From: Microbacterium sufflavum
GTDB lineage: Bacteria; Actinomycetota; Actinomycetes; Actinomycetales; Microbacteriaceae
NCBI RefSeq assembly: GCF_023091155.1
Contig: NZ_JAHWXK010000001.1
Coordinates: 2,356,001 to 2,420,000 of the forward strand
Reading direction: 5' to 3'
DNA: 64,000 nucleotides
In this document: piece after piece, positions 34,733 to 43,076 of the stretch
Layout: every line of letters starts with the position of its first letter
Position numbering within the stretch: position 1 is the stretch's first letter
Translations under genes and position numbers: made by a program
Notes under the pieces: generated by a model
Seen by the model: only the letters and a program-made list of their open reading frames with translations
Database searches by the model: none
What the model was told of the DNA's origin: nothing

Positions 34733-35838
34733 TGTCTGCGGCTGCACGCGTGCTCATCGCTGAGCTCGACGCGCCCGCCCAGGCGGCGCTCTTCGACGGG
34801 GCTGCCGATGCGCGGGAGGCGATCACCGAGCTGACGGGGATGCTCCGGATCGGCATGCTCGTCTCCAGCGAGATCCTGGTGACCGACGCCATGCTGCTCG
34901 ACGGGGCGTACTTCCTGACGCTGGGTCCGGACGGTGTCATGCGGGAGCTCGGCGCGACGCCGGGACGGTATCCCCTCACGATCACGGGCGTGCACCCGAC
35001 GCTGCGCGAAGGTCTGGATGCTCGGCTCGCGAACGACGCGTTCCACTGGTCGCTTCCCGCTCTGCGCGGTGCGGTCGGGATTCCGGCGGAGGTCCGCCGC
35101 GGGTGGGACGAATGGCTGCGGTTCGTCGAGACGGGGATCATCCGGTACGAGCAGCAGACGGGTGGCGACGCACCCTTGCGCACGGGCACCCCGCCGGCCT
35201 CGTCGCCGGAGGCGCTGCGCGTGATCGCCGACGCGCGACTCGACGAGGTACGGTTCCGCAGCGTGGCGTGGCAGCGCATCGAGGCGCTCCCGCTCGCGGA
35301 GGCCGATCGGGAGGCGGTGCGTCGCTGGTGGGGCGACGCGTACCTGCGCATGATCGCGGAGAACGCGGGAGCGGACTGGGTGACGTTCGGTGCCGAGGCC
35401 GACGGGCACCTCGCTCGCGCCGCGCACGACGTGGAGCTGCCGCTGTCGACGACGCTGGTCGCGTGGGCGCGGGAGTCCACCCCCGCCACGATCGCGGTCG
35501 CCTGGGACGCCTCTCATCGTCAGCGGCACCGCCTGCGCGAGCGGCCGACGTGGTCGCGCATGCGCGGGCTCGCTTTTGCCGCCACCCAGGTGACGGCCGT
35601 GTCGTCGCGGGGCTTCGTGCTGCTGACGTCGATCGCGAAGCTCGTCATCGCGCTCTGCGTGGTCGCCCTCGCCGTGCCAGGCCTCGGGCTCGGCTCCGTG
35701 GACAACGTCTGGACCTGGGTGGCCTTCGTCGGCGCCATCGCCACGACCGTGCCCTTCGACTCGCTCGGTGCCCTCAGGGAGCTTCTCGTCCGCGATCCGC
35801 AGGCACGGTTCGTCCTGCACAGGGGAGCGCGCTCATGA
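34732..35838 (+). CDS. Unknown protein with two C-terminal membrane helices
   Basis: I do not recognise this 368-residue protein. Residues 1-300 look soluble and mainly helical, with MLRIGMLVSSEILVTDAMLL near the start and tryptophan-rich patches (DEWLRFVETG, RRWWGDAYLRMIAENAG). Two hydrophobic helices follow near residues 300-345 (LTSIAKLVIALCVVALAVPG and WTWVAFVGAIATTVPF). It is translated from a TGATG overlap with the permease and an ATGA overlap into the Nudix gene, inside an ABC exporter operon. It could be a cytoplasmic, membrane-tethered accessory of the exporter; this is inference from position only. Confidence 0.7.
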   Translation: MSAAARVLIAELDAPAQAALFDGAADAREAITELTGMLRIGMLVSSEILVTDAMLLDGAYFLTLGPDGVMRELGATPGRYPLTITGVHPTLREGLDARLANDAFHWSLPALRGAVGIPAEVRRGWDEWLRFVETGIIRYEQQTGGDAPLRTGTPPASSPEALRVIADARLDEVRFRSVAWQRIEALPLAEADREAVRRWWGDAYLRMIAENAGADWVTFGAEADGHLARAAHDVELPLSTTLVAWARESTPATIAVAWDASHRQRHRLRERPTWSRMRGLAFAATQVTAVSSRGFVLLTSIAKLVIALCVVALAVPGLGLGSVDNVWTWVAFVGAIATTVPFDSLGALRELLVRDPQARFVLHRGARS

Positions 35839-36371
35839 CCGATGGATTCACCCCGGTGTACGCGAGCTCCGACGGGCTCCCGGTGCGGCTCGAGGCCGCC
35901 GCGCGGCGCGCCGCCGACGGGTCCGCCTACACGCACCACCGCCTCGTCGTCTCCGACGGGCGAGCAGGAGCGGTGATCGTGGCCCGCGACGCGGATCGGC
36001 TGCTGCTCGTGCTGAGCGCCCGGGAAGCCGCGGAGGCCGAGCTCTGGGAGCTCCCTCGCGGGGCGGGAGAAGCCGATGAGACGGCCGCCGAGACCGCCCT
36101 CAGAGAGCTGCGGGAGGAGACCGGCCTGCGCGGCCGCGACCCGCAGGTGCTGGGGTCGTACGTGACCGACTCGTCGATCTTCCCGCAGGAAGTCGCCGTC
36201 GTGGAGTGCCGCATCGACCAGGACGCGCCGGCGACCGTGCCGGACGGGGAAGTCTCCGACCGGCGCTGGCTGCCGCTCGCGGAACTGGCGCATGCCGTGC
36301 AGGACGGGACGATCCGTGATGCCCACACGCTCGCGGCCATCGCCGTCCTCTCATCGAGGGGGGAGCTGTGA
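35835..36371 (+). CDS. Nudix hydrolase
   Basis: A 178-residue protein with an exact Nudix box, G-x5-E-x7-REUxEExGU, at GAGEADETAAETAL followed by RELREETGL (about residues 77-99). Nudix enzymes cleave nucleoside diphosphates linked to another group. Inside a glycan exporter operon a nucleotide-sugar or polyprenyl-diphosphate substrate is possible, but no specificity motif was recognised. ATGA and TGATG overlaps tie it to the genes on both sides, so co-expression with the exporter is certain if the operon is transcribed whole. Confidence 0.88.
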   Translation: MTDGFTPVYASSDGLPVRLEAAARRAADGSAYTHHRLVVSDGRAGAVIVARDADRLLLVLSAREAAEAELWELPRGAGEADETAAETALRELREETGLRGRDPQVLGSYVTDSSIFPQEVAVVECRIDQDAPATVPDGEVSDRRWLPLAELAHAVQDGTIRDAHTLAAIAVLSSRGEL

Positions 36372-37105
36372 TGTCCGCGGCAATCGAGGTACAGGGGCTC
36401 GGCGTCCGTTTCCGCCGCAACCGGAGGGGGCGGCGCAGCTTCAAGGACCTGTTCAGCGGGGCATCGCGCCGTTCGCGCCCCGGCGAGTTCTGGGCGTTGC
36501 GCGACGTCTCGTTCACGGTGCAGCCGGGGGAGTCGATCGGTGTGGTCGGCCGCAACGGACAGGGGAAGTCGACGCTGCTGCGCTTGGTCGCCGGCGTGCT
36601 GCTCCCCGATGAGGGGTCGGTGCATGTCAACGGAGGCGTGGCGCCGCTCATCGAGATCACCGGCGGTTTCGTCGGTGATCTGACGGTGCGGGAGAACGTG
36701 CGTCTCACCGCGGGTCTCCACGGCATGTCGCGCGACGAGGTCTCGCGCCGCTACGACGACATCATCGCGTTCGCCGAGCTCGCCGGCTTCGAGGAGACGC
36801 CCTACAAGCACCTCTCCAACGGCATGAAGGTGCGGCTGGCGTTCTCTGTCGTGTCACAGCTCGACGAGCCGATCCTCCTCGTCGACGAGGTCCTCGCCGT
36901 CGGTGACAAGGCGTTCCGCGACAAGTGCTACAAACGCATCGACGAGCTGCTCGCGGAGGGGCGCACGCTGTTCTTCGTGAGCCACAACGAGCGCGACCTG
37001 CGCCGGTTCTGCACGCGCGGGCTGTACCTCGACAAGGGCGCGCTCGCGCTGGACGCACCGATCGGCGAGGTGCTCGACCGCTACAACGCCGACTACGCGG
37101 TCTGA
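36371..37105 (+). CDS. ABC transporter ATP-binding protein for glycan export (Wzt-like)
   Basis: A 244-residue ATPase partner of the permease two genes upstream. It has Walker A GRNGQGKSTL, the Wzt-type signature HLSNGMKVRLAFS, Walker B ILLVDEVLAVGD and the switch histidine in FFVSHNERD. Like the ATPase near 6.4 kb it lacks a C-terminal sugar-binding domain. The ATG overlaps the Nudix stop (TGATG); a GTG one codon earlier is the alternative. With glf and GlfT-like genes around it, galactan export is the likely task. Confidence 0.9.
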   Translation: MSAAIEVQGLGVRFRRNRRGRRSFKDLFSGASRRSRPGEFWALRDVSFTVQPGESIGVVGRNGQGKSTLLRLVAGVLLPDEGSVHVNGGVAPLIEITGGFVGDLTVRENVRLTAGLHGMSRDEVSRRYDDIIAFAELAGFEETPYKHLSNGMKVRLAFSVVSQLDEPILLVDEVLAVGDKAFRDKCYKRIDELLAEGRTLFFVSHNERDLRRFCTRGLYLDKGALALDAPIGEVLDRYNADYAV

Positions 37106-37144
37106 GCCTCCACGCCCGCACGGTCGGGGCGAGGTCGCCGGGGC

Positions 37145-37753
37145 TCAGAGGCCGACGAGGCTCCGCAGGCTCTGCGCCGCCGTGCGCGCGGCATCGACCG
37201 CGCCGGCGGTGTTCCCGCCGTCGGTGATCGCCGTCCGCAGCTCGCTGAGCCGCTGCGTGTACGAGGCGGTGCCGTCGCGCCAGCTGTCCGCGATCGACGA
37301 CGGTGCCGGGAGGTCCGACAGGCGTCGCGCGTCTTCCTGCAGCGTGTCCACCACGGGCAGTGCGTCCTGACCACTCGCGCCCGCGACGATGTCGAGCCCG
37401 CGCAGCGCGTCGGCCAGCGGCCCGGAGACCTGTCCGCGGAAAGCCTCCACGGTGGGGTCGACGACCGGCGGCTGCGTCACGATCGGCGTCTGGCTCGGCT
37501 GCGGGCCCGCCGTCGGCGTGGCCGTGGGCGTCGGGGTCTCGGTCGGCGTGGGGGTCGAGCTCGGCGAGGGCGAGGCGCTCGGTGCCGGCGTCGGCCCGTC
37601 TCCGCGAGGCAGGAGGAAGAACAGCAGCGCACCGATGATCGCGAGGGCGAGCACCGAGAGGCCGACGATCAGCCACACCCGCCCCTTGCGCTCAGGGGTG
37701 GGCGGAAGCGGGGCCCAGCGGAGCTCCGGCTGCGGTTCCTGCGGATCGGTCAC
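37145..37753 (-). CDS. Small membrane-anchored protein with Pro/Ser/Thr-rich linker
   Basis: An unrecognised 202-residue protein. A cytoplasmic proline-rich N-terminus of about 25 residues is followed by one helix (VWLIVGLSVLALAIIGALLF). Then comes an extracytoplasmic linker rich in Pro, Ser and Thr (PSPSSTPTPTETPTPTATPT) and a helical C-terminal domain of about 110 residues with LPVVDTLQEDARRLSDLPAP. The GTG is well served by GGAGG six bases upstream, placed inside the end of the GT2 gene before it. A role at the wall in the galactan module is possible but unsupported. Confidence 0.72.
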   Translation of the reverse strand: MTDPQEPQPELRWAPLPPTPERKGRVWLIVGLSVLALAIIGALLFFLLPRGDGPTPAPSASPSPSSTPTPTETPTPTATPTAGPQPSQTPIVTQPPVVDPTVEAFRGQVSGPLADALRGLDIVAGASGQDALPVVDTLQEDARRLSDLPAPSSIADSWRDGTASYTQRLSELRTAITDGGNTAGAVDAARTAAQSLRSLVGL

Positions 37754-37754
37754 G

Positions 37755-38717
37755 TCATGCCTCCAGAGGGGTCATCGGCTGCCACGACCGGTCGCGGCCC
37801 ACGCGGCCGCCGTCGCGGATCCCGCGGAACAGGTTGCTCGTGCCCCGCACCGTGCGCTCGACGAAGACGAGCCGGATGAGCTCCTTCGCGAACGTCGCCG
37901 CGGTGCCGAGGCCGAACAGCACAGGGTTGTACACGCCGTGGACGCGGTAGTACTGCTTGATGAAGCCGCGGTTGCGCATGATGTAGTACCGGTAGGCGTT
38001 GCTCGACGCGTTCATGTGCCGGATGCCCATGTCCCACTGCTTGATCTCGCGCGTGCGACGCAGCACGAACTCGTCCACGATGACCGCCGTGGTCAGGCGC
38101 GAAGCCAGCCAGCCGTACATCTGGTCGTCCCAGTAGATGAAGAACCGCGGGTCGGGCAGACCGATCTGCTGCACGATCGAGCGGTGGATGAACATGCCCT
38201 CGAAGCAGCCGCTGTTCATGTGCTTGTAGCCCGACTCGTCGAAGCCGGCCGGGGCGAACGGGATCGGGATGCCCATGCGCTCCGCGATGCGGTACTGCCA
38301 GTAGAACTCGCTGCCGTCGTAGTCGTACCGGCGGCCCTGGATGCTCTTGAAGCGCGGCGCCCAGCGGCCCATCCTGGCGAGGCCGTCCGGCAGCACCTCC
38401 ACATCGTCGTCCATCATCCAGATCCACTCGGACCCGAGCTCGTACGCGGTGCGCATGCCCTCGCTGAAGCCTCCGGACCCGCCCGTGTTCGTCTGCAGGC
38501 GCCGGTACACGATCTCGGTGCCGATGTCGTCACGGAACGACTCGACCACGTCGGTGGTGTCGTCGGCCGACGCGTTGTCGATGATGACCACGCGGCCCGG
38601 CTTCGGGTCCATCGCGGTGATGCTGGTGAGCAGCCCGGACAACAGGTGCGAACGGTTGAAGGTGACGATGACGATGGTCGCTGCGGTGGGGTCGAATGCA
38701 GCGGGGGCCGCGGTCAT
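37755..38717 (-). CDS. Galactofuranosyltransferase-like GT2 (GlfT1-like)
   Basis: A 320-residue GT-A enzyme with IVIVTFNRSHLLSGLLTSI, VVIIDNASADDTTDVV, LQTNTGGSGGFSEGM and the metal motif IWMMDDDVEVLPDG. Later come YWDDQMYGWLASR, with acidic acceptor-site residues, and YRYYIMRNRGFIKQYY. It is similar in size and layout to mycobacterial GlfT1, which adds the first galactofuranose residues to the lipid-linked primer. The ATG overlaps the stop of the GlfT2-like gene (ATGA), which strongly supports a joint pathway. A rhamnosyltransferase activity cannot be excluded. Confidence 0.8.
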   Translation of the reverse strand: MTAAPAAFDPTAATIVIVTFNRSHLLSGLLTSITAMDPKPGRVVIIDNASADDTTDVVESFRDDIGTEIVYRRLQTNTGGSGGFSEGMRTAYELGSEWIWMMDDDVEVLPDGLARMGRWAPRFKSIQGRRYDYDGSEFYWQYRIAERMGIPIPFAPAGFDESGYKHMNSGCFEGMFIHRSIVQQIGLPDPRFFIYWDDQMYGWLASRLTTAVIVDEFVLRRTREIKQWDMGIRHMNASSNAYRYYIMRNRGFIKQYYRVHGVYNPVLFGLGTAATFAKELIRLVFVERTVRGTSNLFRGIRDGGRVGRDRSWQPMTPLEA

Positions 38718-40624
38718 GCCTTCTCCTCGAAGATCTGCTGCCAGGACTGGGGGGAGACGAGATCGGGCATCGCCTCGCGGTAGCGCGCCCGCAGCTCCGG
38801 CCACCGGCGCCGGAGCTCGGCGTGCAGCCGGACGCTCTCGCGCAGCATGCGGCGGTACTGGCGGCGGTCGCGCGTGTAGATGTTCTTTCCGGAGCCGTCG
38901 GCCGTGCTCACCAGCACGCTGTCGAAGGAGGGGACGCGCCACCACTGGGCATCCTCCTTGCCGAACTCGGCCTCCGGCTGCACGACGTTCGCCGGGTGCG
39001 GACGGTGCATCCAGTGCGACACCAGCGTGGTCAGCGTGAACCAGCGCAGCCGCAGACCGGTCGGGTTGTCGAGGTCGTTCTTCGACACCTGCTTGTACAC
39101 CTGGCGCCCGCGACGCGAGTAGAGCACGCGCGACGGGTCGCGGTGCACCACGGTCTCGGGGAACTCGGCGGCGAGGGCCCGCGCGGCGGGCATCGCGGTA
39201 CGGATGTTCCGGCGCATGTGCTCCGGCCCCGACAGCACGTCGCGCAGCGCCCTGGCACGGAGGGCGACCGGGTAGTACTGCATCATCATCAGGTGCTTGA
39301 GGTCGACGCGCCGGCTGTGCCGGAGCAGGCGACCTCCGCGCGGGACCTCCGAGTGCAGGAGCCCGGCGACGATGCGGTTCCTGGCATGGAAGTAGGCCTG
39401 CCAGTCGATCGTGTCGTCCTTGTTCACCCAGGAGACGTGCCACAGGGCGACGCCCGGCATCGAGACGGTGGGGAATCCGGCCTCCCCGGCGCGCAGGCAG
39501 AACTCCGCGTCGTCCCATTTGATGAATGCGGGGAGGGCGAGGCCGACCGCACGGACCGCCTCGACCGGGATGAGGCACATCCACCAGCCGTTGTAGTCGG
39601 CGTCCATGCGCATGTGCAGCAGCGTCGACTGGCGCAGGTTCGACACCCCGAAGTCGTGCGGCATCTGCTCCTGGTACAGGTTGCGCCACATGAACGGCGC
39701 CTGGTCGACCACCTCGGCCCACCCGTGCAGCTTGGGCCGGTCGAGCAGATCGAACATGTGGCCGCCCACCAGCACGGGCGTGGTCGCGTACTGTCCGAAC
39801 ACGATCGACCGGCGCAGCGACTCCGGCTCCAGGCGCACGTCGTCGTCGAGCAGCTGCACGAAGTCGCTCTCCGGGCGCTGCAGCGTCTCGTGCATCGCCC
39901 TGGCGAAGCCGCCGGAGCCGCCCAGGTTCGGCTGCCGGATCACCTGCAGGGTCTCGCCGAGGCGTTCGGCGACGTCGTCGTAGCCGTCCTGCTCCTGGAC
40001 CAGCTGCGTGCCCTGGTCGACGAGGAAGATGCGGTCGACGAACTCGAGGGCATCGGGCGAGGCGGCCAGGGCGCGCAGCGTCTCGACGCAGTAGTCGGGC
40101 TTGTTGAACGTGGTGATCCCGAGCGAGGCCTTGCCGGTGCGGGCCGGCTCGTGCTCGGTGGTCCACTCAGCGCCCTCCAGCACGGCGGGCTTCTCGTCGG
40201 CGACCACGTCGAACCAGATCCATCCGCCGTCGCTGTACTGCGTCAGCGCCAGGTCGAACGACGTCGTGGCCTCTCCGGTGACCTCGCGTGTGGCGACCCG
40301 CTGGCGCACGCCGCTGCCGTTCGAGCGGTAGACGAGGATCGTGGCGGGTCCGGTCGTGCGGACCGTGAGCTGCACCTCGCGCACGCTCGTCCAGTGCTGC
40401 CAGTACGACGCGGGGAAGGCGTTGAAGTAGGTGCCGAGGGAGACGCGGCGGCCGGCGACGATGCGCGCGCGGTGACGGCCGAGGATGTTGCCCAGGTGCG
40501 CCCTGTTGGACACCCGGACGGGCTCGTTCTCGATCACGGACCAGGTCTCGGGGTCGGCGTAGAGCGGGAGCAGGTCGGGGTCGCGATCGAGCGGGAAGAC
40601 GACATTCTGAAGGACGTGGGCCAC
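38714..40624 (-). CDS. glfT2: Galactofuranosyltransferase GlfT2-like, galactan polymerase
   Basis: A 636-residue protein, the same size as mycobacterial GlfT2. Residues 1-160 form the N-terminal beta-sandwich, the GT-A core spans about 165-430, and a helical C-terminal region follows. By my count the DDD metal motif is at 260-262, WW at 347-348 (DYNGWWMC), the catalytic-base pair DD at 371-372 (FIKWDDAEF), and histidines at 396 (LWHVSW) and 413 (YFHARNR). From memory these match the key residues of GlfT2, a processive enzyme alternating beta-1,5 and beta-1,6 galactofuranose links. The start is GTG with GGAG nine bases upstream. Confidence 0.9.
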   Translation of the reverse strand: MAHVLQNVVFPLDRDPDLLPLYADPETWSVIENEPVRVSNRAHLGNILGRHRARIVAGRRVSLGTYFNAFPASYWQHWTSVREVQLTVRTTGPATILVYRSNGSGVRQRVATREVTGEATTSFDLALTQYSDGGWIWFDVVADEKPAVLEGAEWTTEHEPARTGKASLGITTFNKPDYCVETLRALAASPDALEFVDRIFLVDQGTQLVQEQDGYDDVAERLGETLQVIRQPNLGGSGGFARAMHETLQRPESDFVQLLDDDVRLEPESLRRSIVFGQYATTPVLVGGHMFDLLDRPKLHGWAEVVDQAPFMWRNLYQEQMPHDFGVSNLRQSTLLHMRMDADYNGWWMCLIPVEAVRAVGLALPAFIKWDDAEFCLRAGEAGFPTVSMPGVALWHVSWVNKDDTIDWQAYFHARNRIVAGLLHSEVPRGGRLLRHSRRVDLKHLMMMQYYPVALRARALRDVLSGPEHMRRNIRTAMPAARALAAEFPETVVHRDPSRVLYSRRGRQVYKQVSKNDLDNPTGLRLRWFTLTTLVSHWMHRPHPANVVQPEAEFGKEDAQWWRVPSFDSVLVSTADGSGKNIYTRDRRQYRRMLRESVRLHAELRRRWPELRARYREAMPDLVSPQSWQQIFEEKA

Positions 40625-40759
40625 AGGGAGGTTCTCCGATGTTGGTGTCGCGGGACGCCGCCGGTGGGCAGCGCGCGACTCGACGAGCAGTGAGTAGCCT
40701 ACCGTTCGTCACCTCGGGATCCGCGGAGAGCCTCCCCGGTCGCGCCCAGCCCGCCTGGT

Positions 40760-40765
40760 TAGACT
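40760..40765 (+). promoter_or_regulatory. galE: Predicted -10 hexamer TAGACT, leaderless start of galE
   Basis: Seven bases separate it from the ATG. A TAGGCT on the opposite strand near 40695-40700 could serve the divergent glfT2-like gene. Confidence 0.5.
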
Positions 40766-40772
40766 GACCGCG

Positions 40773-41762
40773 ATGAAGGTACTGATCACCGGCGGCGCCG
40801 GCTACATCGGATCGACCGTGGCGACGGCATGCATCGAGGCCGGGATCGAGGTCGTCGTGCTCGACGACCTCTCCAAGGGGCTCGAGGTGTTCGGCGACGG
40901 ACGCAACCTCTACGTCGGCGACATCGCCGATCACGCGGTGCTGGACCGGCTGCTGGCCGACCACCCCGACATCGACGCCGTCGTCCACTGCGCGGCGCGC
41001 GTGGTCGTGCCGGAATCGGTCGCCGACCCCCTGGGCTACTACGACAGCAACGTGGGCAAGACGATCGTGCTGCTGCAGCGGCTGCGCGACGCGGGCGTCC
41101 CGCGCGTCGTGTTCAGCTCCTCGGCCTCGGTGTACGCGGGGGAGTCGGGTGACGGCGTCGACGAGAGCGGTGCCCTGGCGCCCGCGAGCCCCTACGCGAC
41201 CACCAAGGCCATGGTGGAGCAGATCCTCGCCGACGCAGCGGCCGCCGGCGACTTCCGGGCGATCGCGCTGCGCTACTTCAACCCGATCGGCGCCGACCCC
41301 CGCCTGCGCACGGGACTGCAGAACCCCACGCCCTCGCACGCGCTGGGCAAGATCATGCAGGCGCACGCCTCGGGCGAGCCCTTCACCATCACCGGCACCG
41401 ACTGGGCCACGCGCGACGGCTCCGGGCTGCGCGACTACGTGCACGTCTGGGACCTGGCTCTCGCGCACGTCGCCGCGGTGCAGCGGTTCGACCGCGTGGC
41501 CACGCCCGACGAGCCCTACCAGGTGATCAACCTGGGCACGGGCGACGGCGTCACGGTGCGCGAGCTCGTGCAGGCGTTCGAGCGGGTCACGGGCGAGGTG
41601 CTGCCGGTGGTCGAGACCGGCCGACGCCCGGGCGACCAGGCGGGCGCGTACGCGATCGTCGACCGTGCCGCCGCGGTGCTGGACTGGCGCGCCGAGCGCT
41701 CGGTCGACGACGGTGTGCGCGATGCACTGGCCTGGTCGGAGAAGCTCCGCTCGCTGCGCTGA
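40773..41762 (+). CDS. galE: UDP-glucose 4-epimerase
   Basis: A 329-residue extended short-chain dehydrogenase with MKVLITGGAGYIGSTVATAC for NAD binding, the VFSSSASVYAG serine segment and the catalytic Tyr-x-x-x-Lys in SPYATTKAMVEQIL. LRYFNPIGADP and RDYVHVWDLALAH are also typical of GalE. It converts UDP-glucose to UDP-galactose and so would feed the UDP-galactopyranose mutase of the galactan module. Related 4-epimerases for UDP-GlcNAc look similar; the location next to the galactan genes favours GalE. Confidence 0.92.
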   Translation: MKVLITGGAGYIGSTVATACIEAGIEVVVLDDLSKGLEVFGDGRNLYVGDIADHAVLDRLLADHPDIDAVVHCAARVVVPESVADPLGYYDSNVGKTIVLLQRLRDAGVPRVVFSSSASVYAGESGDGVDESGALAPASPYATTKAMVEQILADAAAAGDFRAIALRYFNPIGADPRLRTGLQNPTPSHALGKIMQAHASGEPFTITGTDWATRDGSGLRDYVHVWDLALAHVAAVQRFDRVATPDEPYQVINLGTGDGVTVRELVQAFERVTGEVLPVVETGRRPGDQAGAYAIVDRAAAVLDWRAERSVDDGVRDALAWSEKLRSLR

Positions 41763-41777
41763 CTTCCGGCGCGGACC

Positions 41778-43076
41778 CTAGCCCTGGGGGCGGAGGGTCG
41801 GGATGGCCCCGGTGTGCGCGGCGTCGATGTTCTCGCGCCATGAGCGGGACTGCCCGGCGCGCAGGGCGCACAGCACGAGCAGGAACCAGCCGGCACCCAC
41901 CAGCGTGAAGCTCTCGAACATCGAATCGACGGCGAGCGTCACGAGCGTGATCGGCGTCCACGCGTAGACCACGGATCGGCGCACGCTCGCCACCAGCCAG
42001 GAGCGGATGAGGGCGACTCCTCCCAGCAGCAGGAACAGCACGAGGCCGGCCGTGCCGAGCTGCAGCAGCACATCGAAGAACGCGTTCAGCGCGCTCTGGT
42101 GGTGCTCGCCCAGCTGGAAGTTGATGAACGTGAACGGATACTCCCCGCGAGCCCAGTCGCCGAACCAGCCCCACCCCGTGATCGGCTTGATGGACACGAA
42201 GTCGAGGATCATGTTCCACAGGGTCGCCCGCATCGAGAAATCGGAGCCGGCGTCCAGCAGCGCGATGATCTGGTGCCGCAGCGCGAACGCCACCGCCAGG
42301 GCGAGGGCGACCAGCGCCCCGAGGCCCCACTGGACCATGGTGCGACGCGCGGGGGAGGTGTGCCGCACGATCGTGAGCGCCACCGTCACGATGCCGACCG
42401 CCACCGCCAGGACGAGCACCGTCGGCGAGGAGGACAGGAACGCCAGCCCGCCGGCGAGGGCGATCGACACGACCGCGAGCGGCGGGTCCACCGACTGCGT
42501 GCGCCACTCGATCACGAAGGTGATCAGCGCGATCACGGCGATGAAGCCGAGCATGTTGCGGCTGCCGAAGACGCCCTGCACCGGTCCGCCGAGCGCGAGG
42601 TCGCCCTGCACGCCGAGGAACGAGAACGGGATGTCGAGCAGCACGCCGGACAGGATCTCCACGCCCAGCGAGAGCGTCAGGAGCACCCGCAGCGCGTCGC
42701 CCAGCGCCCGCACGGTCTGGAGGGTGTCGCGGATGTGGCCGACCGTGATGGCGAGGAACGCGAAGCCCAGCAGGGAGAGCCAGCCGAAGAACGTGTCCGA
42801 ACGATCGGTCGTCCACACCAGGCTCACCAGTGCCCAGCCGAGGAACGCGATCAGCGACGAGGGCGCGAGGCGCAGCAGCGACAGCTCCTCGCGGCGCACC
42901 CAGAGGATCGCGGCTCCCAGCACGCAGAGCAGCGTGACGATCGTGGCGAGGGTGACGGGAGACGTCATCCGCTCGATCAGGAACGAGCCGAACACCGCCA
43001 GCAGCACCGCAAGCGTGAAGGCCCGCGCGAACTCCGCCGACCCGAGGAGCCGGGTGATCGTGCGACCCGGCGTCAC
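41778..43076 (-). CDS. O-antigen ligase/polymerase-family membrane protein A
   Basis: A 432-residue polytopic protein with about eleven hydrophobic helices. A large external loop near residues 270-330 contains DFSMRATLWNMILDFVSIKP, ITGWGWFGDWARG and HHQSALNAFFDVLLQLGTAG, the pattern of the Wzy/WaaL family. The arginine of the loop and the histidine pair are the usual catalytic candidates. It probably polymerises or ligates glycan chains outside the membrane. The GTG start overlaps the stop of a related gene upstream (GTGA). Confidence 0.85.
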   Translation of the reverse strand: MTPGRTITRLLGSAEFARAFTLAVLLAVFGSFLIERMTSPVTLATIVTLLCVLGAAILWVRREELSLLRLAPSSLIAFLGWALVSLVWTTDRSDTFFGWLSLLGFAFLAITVGHIRDTLQTVRALGDALRVLLTLSLGVEILSGVLLDIPFSFLGVQGDLALGGPVQGVFGSRNMLGFIAVIALITFVIEWRTQSVDPPLAVVSIALAGGLAFLSSSPTVLVLAVAVGIVTVALTIVRHTSPARRTMVQWGLGALVALALAVAFALRHQIIALLDAGSDFSMRATLWNMILDFVSIKPITGWGWFGDWARGEYPFTFINFQLGEHHQSALNAFFDVLLQLGTAGLVLFLLLGGVALIRSWLVASVRRSVVYAWTPITLVTLAVDSMFESFTLVGAGWFLLVLCALRAGQSRSWRENIDAAHTGAIPTLRPQG

